64,000 bases of DNA from Alphaproteobacteria bacterium. GTDB lineage: Bacteria; Pseudomonadota; Alphaproteobacteria; UBA6615. Positions within the stretch are counted from its first letter, which is position 1. Every line of letters begins with the position of its first letter. This document shows, one piece after another, positions 50,518-61,010 of the stretch. A program made the translations under genes and the position numbers. Under the pieces are notes generated by a model, which saw nothing but the letters and a program-made list of their open reading frames with translations, was not told where the DNA came from and searched no databases. Location of the stretch: the NCBI GenBank assembly GCA_039980135.1, contig JBDXCV010000002.1, positions 62,001-126,000 of the forward strand, written 5' to 3'.

Positions 50518-51699
50518 ATGTGTCGCGCGCTGCAAAAATTCAGTCTCGTTCTCGCCGTGTGGCTGCTTGCGGCGGGTGCCGTTTCCATCGCCGGATCGTC
50601 TGCGCTCATGGCGCAGCAATCCGCGCTCGAGGATATCTTCGTTGTTCGCAACGTGGCGTTGGATGAAAGCGCCGAGACCGCGAGCGCGGCGCGTACGCGC
50701 GCGCTTGCCAACGGTCAGCGCGAGGCGTTCGCGCGGCTCGAGGCGCGGCTGACGCGCAGCGTACATCGCGGCCTGGCGTCGGTCGTCGATGCCGACACGC
50801 TGCGTTTCCTCGTCGATGCTATCCAGATCGATGACGAGAAGACGTCGGATGTACGCTACCTCGCGAATCTGACGGTCACTTTCAAGCCCGATGCCGTGCG
50901 TAGCCTGTTCCGCCAGTCCGGGGTGCCTTTTGCCGAGCTGCGCAGCCGGCCGCTGACGATCATCCCTGTCCTCGCGACCCGGACCCGCTATCTTCTTTGG
51001 GACGATCCGAACGCGTGGCGCGAGGCGTGGCGGAACCATCCCGAGGGCACGGGCCTCGTGCCCATGCTGGCGCCGATTGGGGATCTTGCCGACCTGACGG
51101 GGCTGACGGTGGAGCAGGCGGTTGACGGTGATGCGGATGTGCTGGCGCGCTTTGCCGAACGCTATGGCGCGCGCGGTGTGGTTGTCACGATTGCGAATAT
51201 TTTCGAGCCCGAGCCCGGCTTTCTGCGCAGTGACATCTACAGCGTGCCCGTCGGCCTGCCGGAAATGAGCGTGTTCAGTATTTCCGTTGTCGGGCAGGAG
51301 GCCGAGACCGAGGCCAGTGTATTCGCGCGCGCGGTCGGCGAGGTCCGTGAAATCATCGAGGATGAATGGAAGGCGTCGAGCGCGCTTGCCGCCGGGGACA
51401 TTGCGCAATTGCGCGCCGCGGTGTCGATCACAGATTTGGAAAACTGGATCGATATTCGCGCCCGCATCACGCGGGTGCCGGCGGTCACCGATATTCGGAT
51501 CATCGCCCTTACGGCCACCTCGGCGGAGATTGTAATCAGTCACCGGGGCGATGAGGCTCGGCTCGTCCGGGCGTTTGAACGATTCGACCTGATTCTCGAG
51601 GGCACCGACCCCGGTCAGGGCGACGCCGGTCCGTCGCGCGGACCTCAGGCAGGCCTTCAGGCGCTGGTGACCCACGTCGTGCGTCTCGCAGCCAACTGA
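50518..51699 (+). CDS. DUF2066 protein, exported
   Basis: 393 residues. Signal peptide (L-V-L-A-V-W-L-L-A-A-G-A-V core, cleavage about after M-A-Q), then the DUF2066 region with A-L-A-N-G-Q-R-E-A-F-A-R-L and V-R-Y-L-A-N-L-T-V-T-F-K-P. Function unknown; possibly envelope. ATG at 50518 chosen because AAGG lies 9 nt upstream; an in-frame ATG at 50473 is possible. Twelve nt before hdaA, as in related genomes. Confidence 0.82.
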   Translation: MCRALQKFSLVLAVWLLAAGAVSIAGSSALMAQQSALEDIFVVRNVALDESAETASAARTRALANGQREAFARLEARLTRSVHRGLASVVDADTLRFLVDAIQIDDEKTSDVRYLANLTVTFKPDAVRSLFRQSGVPFAELRSRPLTIIPVLATRTRYLLWDDPNAWREAWRNHPEGTGLVPMLAPIGDLADLTGLTVEQAVDGDADVLARFAERYGARGVVVTIANIFEPEPGFLRSDIYSVPVGLPEMSVFSISVVGQEAETEASVFARAVGEVREIIEDEWKASSALAAGDIAQLRAAVSITDLENWIDIRARITRVPAVTDIRIIALTATSAEIVISHRGDEARLVRAFERFDLILEGTDPGQGDAGPSRGPQAGLQALVTHVVRLAAN

Positions 51700-51711
51700 G
51701 TCAGTCAATCC

Positions 51712-52389
51712 GTGGGTAAACAACTCGTTTTGGATCTGGGGCATCGAACCGCCCGGGGGAGATCGGATTTTCTCGTCTCCGGCAGCAATGCCGAAGCCGT
51801 TGAATGGGTCGACCGCTGGCCGGAATGGCCCGCGCGCGCGCTCGCGATCTGGGGGCCGGCGGCGTCGGGTAAGACCCATCTGGGACATGTCTGGTGCGGG
51901 GTCAGTGGCGGCACCCTGATCGGTCCCGACGACGTGCGCATGTCCGACGGATCGGAACTGCGGGCCCGCAACATGTATCTCTGCGTAGACGATGCCGATC
52001 AGCTTGCGGGCGATCGGGACAGCGAGGAAGCGCTGCTGCATCTGTACAACTATGTGCTGGAGACCGACGGCGCGCTGTTGCTCGCGGGGCGCGAGGCGCC
52101 GGCGCGCTGGAACGTCGGCCTGGCCGACCTGGCATCGCGGCTGAAGGCGCTGTCGGGGGCCGGTATTTCCGCGCCCGACGATGACCTGCTGGCGGCGTTG
52201 ATGGTCAAGCTGTTTCGCGACCGGCAGTTGCGGGTCGGCGAGGATGTGGTGCTCTACCTGATGGCACGAATGGAGCGTTCCTTCGCCGCCGTTGCCGAGA
52301 TTGTCGCTGCGATCGACGCGGCTGCGCTGGAGCGCGGCCGCCCGGTGACGGTACCGCTCGCGCGTGAGATTCTTGGCGATTTCGCCTGA
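51712..52389 (+). CDS. hdaA: DnaA-regulatory inactivator homolog (Hda/HdaA)
   Basis: 225 residues, GTG start. N-terminal clamp-binding peptide Q-L-V-L-D-L, Walker A G-P-A-A-S-G-K-T-H-L, D-D-A-D-Q-L Walker B, and DnaA-like AAA+ sensor region (L-A-S-R-L-K-A-L). Lacks the DnaA DNA-binding domain. With the beta clamp it promotes hydrolysis of DnaA-ATP, limiting re-initiation. Confidence 0.9.
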   Translation: MGKQLVLDLGHRTARGRSDFLVSGSNAEAVEWVDRWPEWPARALAIWGPAASGKTHLGHVWCGVSGGTLIGPDDVRMSDGSELRARNMYLCVDDADQLAGDRDSEEALLHLYNYVLETDGALLLAGREAPARWNVGLADLASRLKALSGAGISAPDDDLLAALMVKLFRDRQLRVGEDVVLYLMARMERSFAAVAEIVAAIDAAALERGRPVTVPLAREILGDFA

Positions 52390-52396
52390 CGTCAGC

Positions 52397-52414
52397 CTGT
52401 CACCGAACCGTCAC
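52397..52414 (+). promoter_or_regulatory. Pho-box-like direct repeat upstream of ppk1
   Basis: CTGTCAC (52397-52403), 4 bp, CCGTCAC (52408-52414): two 7-bp repeats on an 11-bp period, the architecture of PhoB boxes. CATGAT at 52425-52430 (10 bp downstream) matches four of six -10 bases, as in PhoB-activated promoters. The site is 78 bases before ppk1. PhoB binding is inferred. Confidence 0.55.
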
Positions 52415-52491
52415 GAATTGCGGACATGATGTGATTTCGCTAGCCTAGCAGGCTGTTTGGTGCGCATGTATCTGTAATTCCTAACAAAAAT

Positions 52492-54663
52492 GTGGTCTCC
52501 GTGGTCGCTGAAGACACTGAAATTTTACCCGATCCCGCATTTGGAATCGGCCCTGAGTCTCCCGAACGGTTCATCAACCGCGAACTTTCGTGGCTGGCAT
52601 TCAATGAGCGTGTGCTCGAAGAGGCCGAGAACCCCGAGCATCCGTTGCTTGAGCGGGTACGGTTTTTGTCGATCTCCGCATCGAATCTGGACGAGTTCTA
52701 CATGGTCCGGGTCGCGGGCCTCAAAGGGCAGGTCGAGGCCGGAATATCCACGCTCTCCCAGGAAGGCCTGACGCCGAGCGAGCAACTGGTCGCAATCAAT
52801 GCGCGCGCCGGCGCGCTGATGGCGGCGCAGCAGAAAACCTGGCTCACGCTGGTTGATGAATTGCGCGCCAGCGATATTGCCGTTGTCGATCCCGACGATC
52901 TCACGCGCGACGAGGCGGCGTGGCTCGAAGATCGCTTCATGACCACGATTTTCCCGGTGCTCACACCGCTTGCCGTCGATCCGGCCCACCCGTTTCCGTT
53001 CATTCCGAACTTCGGACTGGCCGAGGCGCTGGAGCTTTACCGGCCGAGCGATAACCGACTGATGATCGGCCTCTTGCCGTTGCCCGGGCAGATCGAGCGT
53101 TTCATTCGCCTGCCGGGTGAACGGCCGCGTTTCATCCTGTTGGAAAAATGCGTCACCATGTTCCTCAACCGGATTTTCCCGGGTTTCGAACTGCGCGGCA
53201 TGGGCACATTCCGGGTCATTCGCGACAGCGATATCGAGATACTGGAGGAGGCGGAAGATCTGGTCCGTCTCTTCGAATCCGCGCTCAAGCGCCGCCGCCG
53301 GGGTTCGGTCATCCGATTGACCGTGGATTCCGAGATGCCCGACGAACTGCGCCGTTTCGTAACCGAAGAGATCGGTGTCGACGAAGAGGATGTGTTCGTC
53401 CTCGACGGGATGCCGGGCCTCGACCGAACGAAGGAACTCATCGTCGACGACCGGCGCGACCTGTTGTTCGATTCGTTCAATGCACGATTCCCCGAGCGCA
53501 TCCGCGATTTCGCCGGTGATTGTTTCGCGGCGATCCGGGCCAAGGACATCACGGTCCATCACCCGTTCGAATCCTTCGATGTTGTCGTGCAGTTCCTGCG
53601 GCAGGCCGCGCGCGACCCCCAGGTGGTCGCGATCAAGCAGACGCTCTATCGGACATCGGAAGACTCGCCCATCGTCAGCGCCCTGATCGAGGCCGCCGAA
53701 GCGGGCAAATCGGTCACGGCGCTGGTCGAGCTCAAGGCGCGTTTCGACGAAGAGGCCAACATCCGCTGGGCCCGCGAACTCGAGCGGGCGGGGGTGCAGA
53801 TCGTCTACGGCTTCATCGATCTCAAGACCCATGCCAAGATCAGCCTCGTGCATCGCCGCGAGGGCAGTGACCTGCGGACCTACGCCCATTTCGGGACCGG
53901 GAACTATCATCCGATCACGGCTCGCATTTACACCGATATCAGCTATCTGACCCAGGATCCCAAGCTGTGTCAGGACGCGTCGCGGGTGTTCAACTACATG
54001 ACCGGTTACGCCCGGCCGGAAGGACTGGACAAGGTGGCGGTCGCGCCCGTCAATCTTCGCGAGACCCTGATGGCCTGCATCGAGGAGGAGATCGAGCACG
54101 CCCAGGCCGGCCGGCCCGCCGAGATCTGGGCGAAGTTCAACAGCCTCGTCGACGGGGATATCATCGACGCGCTATATCGGGCCTCCCAGGCCGGCGTGAT
54201 GATTCGCCTCGTCATCCGCGGCATTTGTTGCCTGCGCCCCGGTGTGCCGGGCCTGAGCGAGAATATCGAGGTGAAGAGCATCATCGGCCGCTTCCTCGAG
54301 CATTCGCGGATCATGGCCTTCGGATCGGGCGCGGAACTCCCGTCGCCGCAAGCCAAGCTCTACATCTCTTCGGCCGACTGGATGCCGCGCAATCTCGACC
54401 GCCGGGTGGAGATTCTGGTGCCCATCGAGAGCGGTACGGTGCATCAGCAGATTCTCGACCAGATCATGGTTGCGAATCTGCTGGATCGCGCCCAAAGCTG
54501 GGACATGGAGCCGGATGGCACGTATATCCGGACCGACACGAGTGGCGAGCAGGACCCATTCAACGCGCACAACTATTTCATGACCAATCCCAGCCTGTCT
54601 GGTCGTGGCAGCGCGCTGAAGAAACCCGGCAGCGCGCCGCAACTGCTTGCGCATCCCGACTAG
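52492..54663 (+). CDS. ppk1: Polyphosphate kinase 1
   Basis: Makes polyphosphate from ATP. 723 residues. [19 protein letters not shown] near the N-terminus, [24 protein letters not shown], autophosphorylated His in [13 protein letters not shown], and [12 protein letters not shown] start; an overlapping ATG two bases upstream is out of frame. Followed by ppx. Confidence 0.95.
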   Translation: MVSVVAEDTEILPDPAFGIGPESPERFINRELSWLAFNERVLEEAENPEHPLLERVRFLSISASNLDEFYMVRVAGLKGQVEAGISTLSQEGLTPSEQLVAINARAGALMAAQQKTWLTLVDELRASDIAVVDPDDLTRDEAAWLEDRFMTTIFPVLTPLAVDPAHPFPFIPNFGLAEALELYRPSDNRLMIGLLPLPGQIERFIRLPGERPRFILLEKCVTMFLNRIFPGFELRGMGTFRVIRDSDIEILEEAEDLVRLFESALKRRRRGSVIRLTVDSEMPDELRRFVTEEIGVDEEDVFVLDGMPGLDRTKELIVDDRRDLLFDSFNARFPERIRDFAGDCFAAIRAKDITVHHPFESFDVVVQFLRQAARDPQVVAIKQTLYRTSEDSPIVSALIEAAEAGKSVTALVELKARFDEEANIRWARELERAGVQIVYGFIDLKTHAKISLVHRREGSDLRTYAHFGTGNYHPITARIYTDISYLTQDPKLCQDASRVFNYMTGYARPEGLDKVAVAPVNLRETLMACIEEEIEHAQAGRPAEIWAKFNSLVDGDIIDALYRASQAGVMIRLVIRGICCLRPGVPGLSENIEVKSIIGRFLEHSRIMAFGSGAELPSPQAKLYISSADWMPRNLDRRVEILVPIESGTVHQQILDQIMVANLLDRAQSWDMEPDGTYIRTDTSGEQDPFNAHNYFMTNPSLSGRGSALKKPGSAPQLLAHPD

Positions 54664-54696
54664 GCACTTCTCGGCCCGCCGCTTCCAGCGTTAACA

Positions 54697-56211
54697 ATGC
54701 ATAGCCGCGCGTCGTCCAGCGGTGGTCCGGCGGCGGTCATCGACATCGGGTCGAATTCGATCCGGCTCGTTGTGTTCCGTGATCGCTCGCGCGCCGCGCC
54801 GGTGGTGTTCAACGAGCGGGTGACGTGCGGGATTGGCCGGGAACTCGCGGCGACGGGCCGTCTCCACGCCGATGGCGTGGCCCAGGCACTGGCGAACCTG
54901 CCCCGCTTTGCCGCGATCGTACGCAGCATGAAAATCGACGACACGATGCTGGTGGCCACGGCGGCCACCCGCGAGGCCGAGGATGGTGCGGAATTTCTCG
55001 CCCGGGTCGAGGGCATTTTCGGGCACAAGGTCGCCCAGCTGGACGGCGATCAGGAAGCCCAACTCGCCGCCAGCGGCGTCATCAGTGGACTCCCCGACGC
55101 GCACGGCGTGGCGGCGGATCTGGGCGGCGGCAGCCTGGAACTTGCGGGCATATCCGGTGGCAAGGTCGGCGAGCATGGCAGCCTGCCGCTGGGGCCGTTG
55201 CGTCTGGCGGCGTCCGGGCTGGACGGTGACGAACTGGAGGGCTACATCGACGAGGTACTGGCACGGTTCGCCTGGGTCGGTGGCGCATTGGACGGGGGTG
55301 CGATTTATGCGGTCGGCGGTGCCTGGCGTGCTCTGGCGCGGTTGCACATGGTGCAGACCAAATACCCCCTGCGGGTGATCCACAATTATCAGATGTCGGG
55401 CCGGGACACCGCCGATTTCTGTGGCGTTGTTGCGGGACTTGGCGTGGAGAGCTTGTCGCGAATCAGGGTGGTACCGCGCGCGCGCGTCGCCACCCTTTCC
55501 ACGGCCGCACTGGTGCTGGAGCGCCTGATCCGGACATCGAAAGCCGGCACGGTGGTTTTTTCCGCCAACGGCATCCGCGAAGGTTCCCAGTTTGATGCGC
55601 TCGATGCAGACACGCGCGCGGCGGACCCGCTGATCGTCGCGTGTGAGCATCTCGCCGCGCGCGAGAGCCGTGCACTGGGAACGGGCACGGCGCTGTTCGA
55701 CTGGGTTTCGCCTCTGTTTGAGGGGGAGGACAATGATTTGCGCCGCCTGCGCAGGGCGGCGTGCCTGTTGGCCGATATCGGCTGGCATGAACATCCGGAC
55801 TATCGGGCCGAGCAGGTCTATTTCCGGATCCTGCGGCTGCCGTTGGTCGCTCTCAATCATGTGCACAAGACCATGATCGCGCTGGCGGTGTTCCGGCGTT
55901 ACAGCGGCTCCAAGCGCGGTGCGACCCTGCGGGTCGCCAACGCCCTGTTGGGGCCCGATGAAACCGATTGGGCGCGCCGTCTGGGTTCAGCCCTGCGGCT
56001 GGCCGAGACCTTTACCGGCGGGAACACCGGATTGCTCAAGGGGGCGAACCTGAAGCTTGATGCCAGGCAGCTCACGCTGACCCTCGGACCCGGGCAGGCC
56101 GACCTCTTCGGAGACTTGGTGCGCACCCGCTTCGGCGCGCTGGCGAAGGCATTCGGGGTGTCCGGGGTGATCGAGGGTGAAGGGCTGCGCGAGGTGGTCG
56201 GGAAGGGCTAG
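54697..56211 (+). CDS. ppx: Exopolyphosphatase (Ppx/GppA family)
   Basis: 504 residues. Phosphate-1 loop V-I-D-I-G-S-N-S-I-R-L-V-V, A-T-A-A-T-R-E-A, D-L-G-G-G-S-L-E-L, V-G-G-A-W-R-A-L, and a C-terminal HD-like helical region (L-A-D-I-G-W-H-E-H-P-D-Y-R). Degrades polyP or (p)ppGpp-type substrates; neighbour ppk1 favours polyP. 34 nt after ppk1. Confidence 0.93.
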   Translation: MHSRASSSGGPAAVIDIGSNSIRLVVFRDRSRAAPVVFNERVTCGIGRELAATGRLHADGVAQALANLPRFAAIVRSMKIDDTMLVATAATREAEDGAEFLARVEGIFGHKVAQLDGDQEAQLAASGVISGLPDAHGVAADLGGGSLELAGISGGKVGEHGSLPLGPLRLAASGLDGDELEGYIDEVLARFAWVGGALDGGAIYAVGGAWRALARLHMVQTKYPLRVIHNYQMSGRDTADFCGVVAGLGVESLSRIRVVPRARVATLSTAALVLERLIRTSKAGTVVFSANGIREGSQFDALDADTRAADPLIVACEHLAARESRALGTGTALFDWVSPLFEGEDNDLRRLRRAACLLADIGWHEHPDYRAEQVYFRILRLPLVALNHVHKTMIALAVFRRYSGSKRGATLRVANALLGPDETDWARRLGSALRLAETFTGGNTGLLKGANLKLDARQLTLTLGPGQADLFGDLVRTRFGALAKAFGVSGVIEGEGLREVVGKG

Positions 56212-56241
56212 GCAGCGGATGCCGCGCGTCCGGCAGGCGGG

Positions 56242-57426
56242 CTATTCGGCCGCTTCTTCGTTTTCGTCGCTGTCCGGCGTGACCTCGACGATCCGCACCT
56301 TGCCGTAACCGGCGGCGAGCGCGATTTCTCCCGCCTTCAGGCGCAGGGCGTCATTGCCGAAGATTTCCCGGCGCCAGCCCTTGAGTGCCGCCACATCGGC
56401 ATTGTCGTCGGCCGCGATGGCTTCCAAATCGGCGACGGTCGCGATGAGTTTCTGGGCGACCTGGTTGGTATCGCATTTGAACTTGAGCAGAACCTTCAGC
56501 AGGTCCATCAGCGCGCCCGCGCCCGGTGGCAGGTCCACCGGTTCGGGGATCGTCGGCGCGTGCCCGGGCGCAACGGCCCGGCCTTCGGCGATGGCCGCCA
56601 TCAGCCCCTGGCCGAGCCGGCCGCTGGCGAAATTCTTGGGGATGCCGCGCACGCGCTGCAGGGCATGTTCGTCTTCGGGCGGGCGGGCCGCGATCTGGGC
56701 CAGCACATCGTCGCGCATCAACCGGTTTCGCGGCAGATCACGCGCCATGGCCTCGCGGTCACGCCACGCGGCGACGGCCTGCAGCATGCCCAGATATTTC
56801 GGCTGGTTGCGCTTGGGCTTGAGGCGCCGCCAGCCTTCTTCCGGCACAACCTCATACAAAGCGGGATCTGCGAGCTTGACCATCTCTTCCTCGACCCAGG
56901 CGAGGCGGCCGTTCTCCTCGATCCGGCGGCGCAGCTTCTCATAGGCCGGGCGCAGATGGGTCACGTCGGCCAGCGCATAGTCCATCTGGGCGTCGGTCAG
57001 GGGCCGGTGTGACCAGTCGGTGAAGCGGCTGCCCTTGTCGGGGCGGACCTTCGTCAGCTTGGCGATCAGCGTCTCGTAGCCGACCTGGTCACCGAACCCC
57101 GCGACCATGGCCGCGATCTGCGTGTCGAACAGGGGCACGGGCGTCACACCGCCCTCGTGGTGGAAAATCTCGATGTCCTGCTTGGCCGCATGCATCACCT
57201 TGAGCACGTTTTCGTCGGCGATCAGGTCATAGAGCGGCGTCAGGTCGATGCCGTCGGCCAGCGGGTCGATGATCGCCTCGTCCTCGGGCCCCGCGACCTG
57301 CACCAGGCAGAGGATCGGCCAGAACGTGCTCTCGCGCATGAACTCGGTGTCGACGGTGATGTATTCGGCGGTGGACAGCGCGTCGCAGAAGGCCGCGAGC
57401 GCGTCGGTGTCTGAAATAACGTTCAT
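56242..57426 (-). CDS. rnd: Ribonuclease D
   Basis: 3'-5' exoribonuclease for tRNA 3' maturation. 394 residues. DEDD motifs: V-D-T-E-F-M-R-E, V-M-H-A-A-K-Q-D, and Y-A-L-A-D-V-T-H-L. HRDC domain W-R-D-R-E-A-M-A-R-D-L-P-R-N-R. Start at M-N-V-I-S-D; the upstream extension runs into the repeat at 57474-57498 and is rejected. Convergent with ppx. Confidence 0.95.
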   Translation of the reverse strand: MNVISDTDALAAFCDALSTAEYITVDTEFMRESTFWPILCLVQVAGPEDEAIIDPLADGIDLTPLYDLIADENVLKVMHAAKQDIEIFHHEGGVTPVPLFDTQIAAMVAGFGDQVGYETLIAKLTKVRPDKGSRFTDWSHRPLTDAQMDYALADVTHLRPAYEKLRRRIEENGRLAWVEEEMVKLADPALYEVVPEEGWRRLKPKRNQPKYLGMLQAVAAWRDREAMARDLPRNRLMRDDVLAQIAARPPEDEHALQRVRGIPKNFASGRLGQGLMAAIAEGRAVAPGHAPTIPEPVDLPPGAGALMDLLKVLLKFKCDTNQVAQKLIATVADLEAIAADDNADVAALKGWRREIFGNDALRLKAGEIALAAGYGKVRIVEVTPDSDENEEAAE

Positions 57427-57473
57427 GGGGGGCGGTTCTACAGGGTTTCTCGCGGGTGGGGAAGATGTGAAGC

Positions 57474-57570
57474 GGGCGGGTTTGAAACCCGCCCCTACAT
57501 CATCCACTTGTTGTACCCGGTCATTTGGTCAATCCGCTTTCGACCGTAGGGGCGGGTTTCAAACCCGCCC
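57474..57570. repeat. Perfect 25-bp inverted repeat, REP/BIME-like
   Basis: 57474-57498 and 57546-57570 are exact reverse complements (25 of 25), separated by 47 bp. Each arm also contains a near-palindrome GGGCGGGTTT-n-AAACCCGCCC, able to form its own hairpin. The pair lies in the 273-base gap between rnd and aspS, and reading through it gives spurious G-F-K-P-A-R peptides in overlapping frames. The structure is that of a dispersed REP-type element; no RAYT transposase is in the window. Confidence 0.75.
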
Positions 57571-57699
57571 GGGGACGCCCCGGAATGCCCGCTGTGGCCT
57601 TGACAGGCGCGGGCGATCCGTGGCCATTGGCGCGACAGGCGGCCCGCGAGCCAAAAGGGGCCGATTTCCAGCTTTTCACCAGCTTCTTCGGGACGAAAC

Positions 57700-59496
57700 A
57701 TGCATCCCTACCGAACCCATACCTGCGGCGAACTGCGCGACGAGAATGCGGGCGATACCGTCCGCCTGTCGGGCTGGATCCACCGCAAGCGCGACCATGG
57801 CAACCTGCTGTTCGTCGATCTGCGCGACCAGTACGGCATCACCCAGTGCGTGATCGACACATCGAGCCCGATCTTCGAGACCGTCGAGGGCGCGCGGCTG
57901 GAATCCGTGATCTCCGTGACCGGCCCGGTCGTGGCCCGCTCCGAAGAGACCGTCAACGCGACCATCCCGACCGGCTCGGTCGAGGTCGGCATCGACGAGG
58001 TGAATGTCGAGAACGCCGCAGACCAGCTGCCCCTGCAGGTGAATTCCGACGAGGACACGGGCGAGGAAATCCGCCTGCGCTACCGTTACCTGGACCTGCG
58101 CCGCGAGAAGGTGGCGCGCAACATCCTGCTGCGCAACGATGTCATCGCGTCGATCCGCCGCCGCATGATCGAGGCCGACTTCAAGGAATTCCAGACTCCG
58201 ATCCTGACCGCGTCATCGCCCGAGGGCGCGCGCGACTATCTGGTGCCTTCGCGCCTGCACCCGGGCAAGTTCTACGCGTTGCCCCAGGCGCCGCAGCAGT
58301 TCAAGCAGCTGCTGATGGTGGCGGGCTTCGACAAGTATTTCCAGATCGCGCCCTGCTTCCGCGATGAGGACGCGCGGGCCGACCGGTCGCCGGGAGAGTT
58401 CTACCAGCTCGATTTCGAGATGGCCTACGCCACCCAGGATGACGTGTTCAACGCCATCGAGCCGGTGATCGCGGGCGTGTTCGAGGAGTTCGCGGGCTTC
58501 AACCGGGACGCGCCCTGGTCGGTCACCCCGACGCCGTTCCCGCGTATTGCCTATGCGGACTCGATGCTGAAATACGGCAACGACAAGCCCGATCTGCGCA
58601 ACCCCATCGAGATCGCCGACGTGGCCGAGGTGTTCGCCGGCTCGGACTTCGAGATTTTCGCCGGCCTGGTGGAAAAGGGCGGCACCGTGCGCGCCATCCC
58701 CGCGCCGGGCGGCGGTGCGCAGCCGCGCAGCTGGTTCGACAAGCTCAACGACTGGTCGCGCGACGAGGGCGCGCCGGGCCTCGGCTACATCATCCTGGAG
58801 AATGGCGAGGGCAAGGGCCCGATCGCCAAGTTCGTGGCCGGTGAACGCCTCGAGAAGCTCAAGGAACTGGCGGGCCTGAAGGACGGCGACGCGGTGTTCT
58901 TCTCCGCCGGCGACCCGGGCGAGGCCGCCGACCTGGCCGGCAAGGCGCGGACCAGGATCGGCGAGGATCTCGACCTGATCCCGACCGGCCGCTACGACTT
59001 CTGCTGGATCGTCGATTACCCGATGTATGAGAAGGACAAGGACACGGGCAAGATCGAGTTCTCCCACAATCCGTTCTCCATGCCACAGGGCGAGATGGCG
59101 GCGCTCGACGCGGACGACCCGCTCGACGTGCTGGCCTACCAGTATGACATCGTGTGTAACGGTGTGGAGCTATCCTCCGGCGCGATCCGGAACCACCGCC
59201 CCGACATCATGCTCAAGGCCTTCGAGATCGCGGGCTACGACCGCGAGACCGTGGAGCGCGAGTTCGCCGGCATGTTCAACGCCTTCCGCTACGGCGCCCC
59301 GCCCCATGGCGGGTCGGCCCCGGGCATCGACCGCATCGTCATGCTGATCGCCGACGAGCCCAACATCCGCGAGGTCATCGCCTTCCCGATGAACCAACGC
59401 GCCGAGGATTTGATGATGGGCGCGCCCGCCGAGGTGGACGACACGCGCCTGCGCGAGCTGCACCTGAAGAAGGTGCTGCCGAAGGGCGAGAAGTAG
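57700..59496 (+). CDS. aspS: Aspartyl-tRNA synthetase
   Basis: Class II synthetase, 598 residues of bacterial type. OB anticodon domain [23 protein letters not shown], motif 2 F-R-D-E-D-x-R-A-D-R-x-P-x-E-F-Y-Q-L-D, GAD domain, and motif 3 G-x-A-P-G-I-D-R. May be non-discriminating (Asp/Asn) in species using GatCAB; not decidable here. Downstream lies the A+T-rich island. Confidence 0.97.
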   Translation: MHPYRTHTCGELRDENAGDTVRLSGWIHRKRDHGNLLFVDLRDQYGITQCVIDTSSPIFETVEGARLESVISVTGPVVARSEETVNATIPTGSVEVGIDEVNVENAADQLPLQVNSDEDTGEEIRLRYRYLDLRREKVARNILLRNDVIASIRRRMIEADFKEFQTPILTASSPEGARDYLVPSRLHPGKFYALPQAPQQFKQLLMVAGFDKYFQIAPCFRDEDARADRSPGEFYQLDFEMAYATQDDVFNAIEPVIAGVFEEFAGFNRDAPWSVTPTPFPRIAYADSMLKYGNDKPDLRNPIEIADVAEVFAGSDFEIFAGLVEKGGTVRAIPAPGGGAQPRSWFDKLNDWSRDEGAPGLGYIILENGEGKGPIAKFVAGERLEKLKELAGLKDGDAVFFSAGDPGEAADLAGKARTRIGEDLDLIPTGRYDFCWIVDYPMYEKDKDTGKIEFSHNPFSMPQGEMAALDADDPLDVLAYQYDIVCNGVELSSGAIRNHRPDIMLKAFEIAGYDRETVEREFAGMFNAFRYGAPPHGGSAPGIDRIVMLIADEPNIREVIAFPMNQRAEDLMMGAPAEVDDTRLRELHLKKVLPKGEK

Positions 59497-59645
59497 GCAA
59501 GTACCGTTAGTCTTCCCGCTGCCAGCTTTGGCGGTAAAACTCATTCGATTGATTATCTGAGTCTTTTGGCAATCTTTGGTTGTCAATGTATTCTCACGTC
59601 AGAGACTCAACGAATTTGGTTCGCGTTTGAAAGCTGGGGGGCACC

Positions 59646-61010
59646 GTGACAATTACTGAGGATACCAAGGCGTCTGCAAATCCGACCAAGGCGTTCTTTG
59701 TGCGAATGATTACCCGCGACATTAGTCTTGAAGACTGCATTCTTGATCTAATTGACAACAGTATTGACGGAGCCTGGCGATCCGAAGGAAGCAGGCCAAT
59801 TGGCCTTGCCCTGGACGGCGATCTTTCTGCCTATACGATTGATATTACGGCGTCGCCAACGCAATTCACCATTACAGATAATTGTGGCGGTATGAGCCTA
59901 AATGACGCGGTCGAGTATGCATTTAGCTTTGGGCGTCGGCCTCAAGAGGAAGCTGATGAGTATAGTATCGGTGTATACGGAATCGGAATGAAACGTGCCG
60001 TTTTTAAGTTGGGAACTGACATTCGAATACGCAGTACTTTCGCGGACAATGATGGAACAAGACAATCGTTCGCGGTCCCAATTAGTGTTGAAAAATGGTT
60101 GGAAAGCGACGATCCGCCTTGGGATTTTGATCTTGAGGAGGACGAACAATTAGCCGAGAACGGCGTGAGAATCGATGCCAATATTCTCACCTCCAGCGCG
60201 GCCAACGCATTCTCCAATCCCGCATTTCTTCAGAATTTGAGTAGAACGATCGCGAGGGACTATTCGCTCCACCTCAGCCAAGGGCTATCTATTCTACTGA
60301 ACGGAAAGAAGATAGCTGGTTGGCAGATTGAACTGCTTGCCAGCGAAGAGTATGTGCCCGTTCGTATCTCATATGAAGACAAAGAAAACGACGACGAAGT
60401 GTCGATTGAGATAATTGGAGGCATGTCAGCCCCACCGCCGGAGGATAGTGATCCTGAAGAGGATGAGCGCGGAGATAGAAGGGATGGCTGGTATGTCGTT
60501 TGCAACGGACGGATCGTACTTGCCGCTGACAAAACTGAAGTTTCAGGCTGGGGGTCGGATGATTGGCCACAGTGGCATCGTCAGTATTCGGGCTTTTTGG
60601 GGATCATCCTTTTTTCTGCATCGAATGCGGCAGCATTACCGCTAACCACGACCAAAAGAAGCATCGATAGTTCTTCGGAAGTTTATCGACGATCAAAACC
60701 GCACATGCGGGAAATATCAAAAAGTTGGATTAATTATACTAATCAGAAAAAGCAGTCTCTTGATGAGGCCAAAGCTAAAGAGGCACAGACGACGCCCGTT
60801 TCAATCCGTTCAATTACGGAGAACAAGAAGGTCACTCTGCCCAGTTTCACCGCCCGGCCGGTAGAGCGCGTTGCAAATATCAATTACTCGGTCCCGCTTA
60901 AGGACTTAAAGCTACTAGCGAAAGCGTTTGGCCGAATTAGCATGTCATACAGAGACGTCGGAATAAAATCGTTCGAGTACTCGCTCGATGATTTGGTTGG
61001 AGAGGATTGA
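59646..61010 (+). CDS. GHKL (MORC/MutL-like) ATPase
   Basis: 454 residues, GTG start behind a GGGGGG-rich Shine-Dalgarno. GHKL Bergerat fold: N box L-D-L-I-D37-N38-S-I-D-G, G1 D78-N-C-G-G-M, G2 Y-G-I-G-M-K-R-A (111-118). A second S5-like lobe follows (about 200-350), then an acidic loop (D-P-E-E-D-E-R-G-D) and a Lys/Ser-rich C-terminal segment. No helicase or nuclease domain. MutL/MORC-type ATPases recur in prokaryotic restriction-modification neighbourhoods, which fits the DNA methyltransferase two genes on. Role likely ATP-dependent DNA clamp or sensor (inference). Confidence 0.85.
   Translation: MTITEDTKASANPTKAFFVRMITRDISLEDCILDLIDNSIDGAWRSEGSRPIGLALDGDLSAYTIDITASPTQFTITDNCGGMSLNDAVEYAFSFGRRPQEEADEYSIGVYGIGMKRAVFKLGTDIRIRSTFADNDGTRQSFAVPISVEKWLESDDPPWDFDLEEDEQLAENGVRIDANILTSSAANAFSNPAFLQNLSRTIARDYSLHLSQGLSILLNGKKIAGWQIELLASEEYVPVRISYEDKENDDEVSIEIIGGMSAPPPEDSDPEEDERGDRRDGWYVVCNGRIVLAADKTEVSGWGSDDWPQWHRQYSGFLGIILFSASNAAALPLTTTKRSIDSSSEVYRRSKPHMREISKSWINYTNQKKQSLDEAKAKEAQTTPVSIRSITENKKVTLPSFTARPVERVANINYSVPLKDLKLLAKAFGRISMSYRDVGIKSFEYSLDDLVGED

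Noticed and set aside
52490-52771. ATG-started frame overlapping the ppk1 start
   Set aside because: Out of frame with ppk1; only the GTG frame carries the PPK N-terminal motifs.
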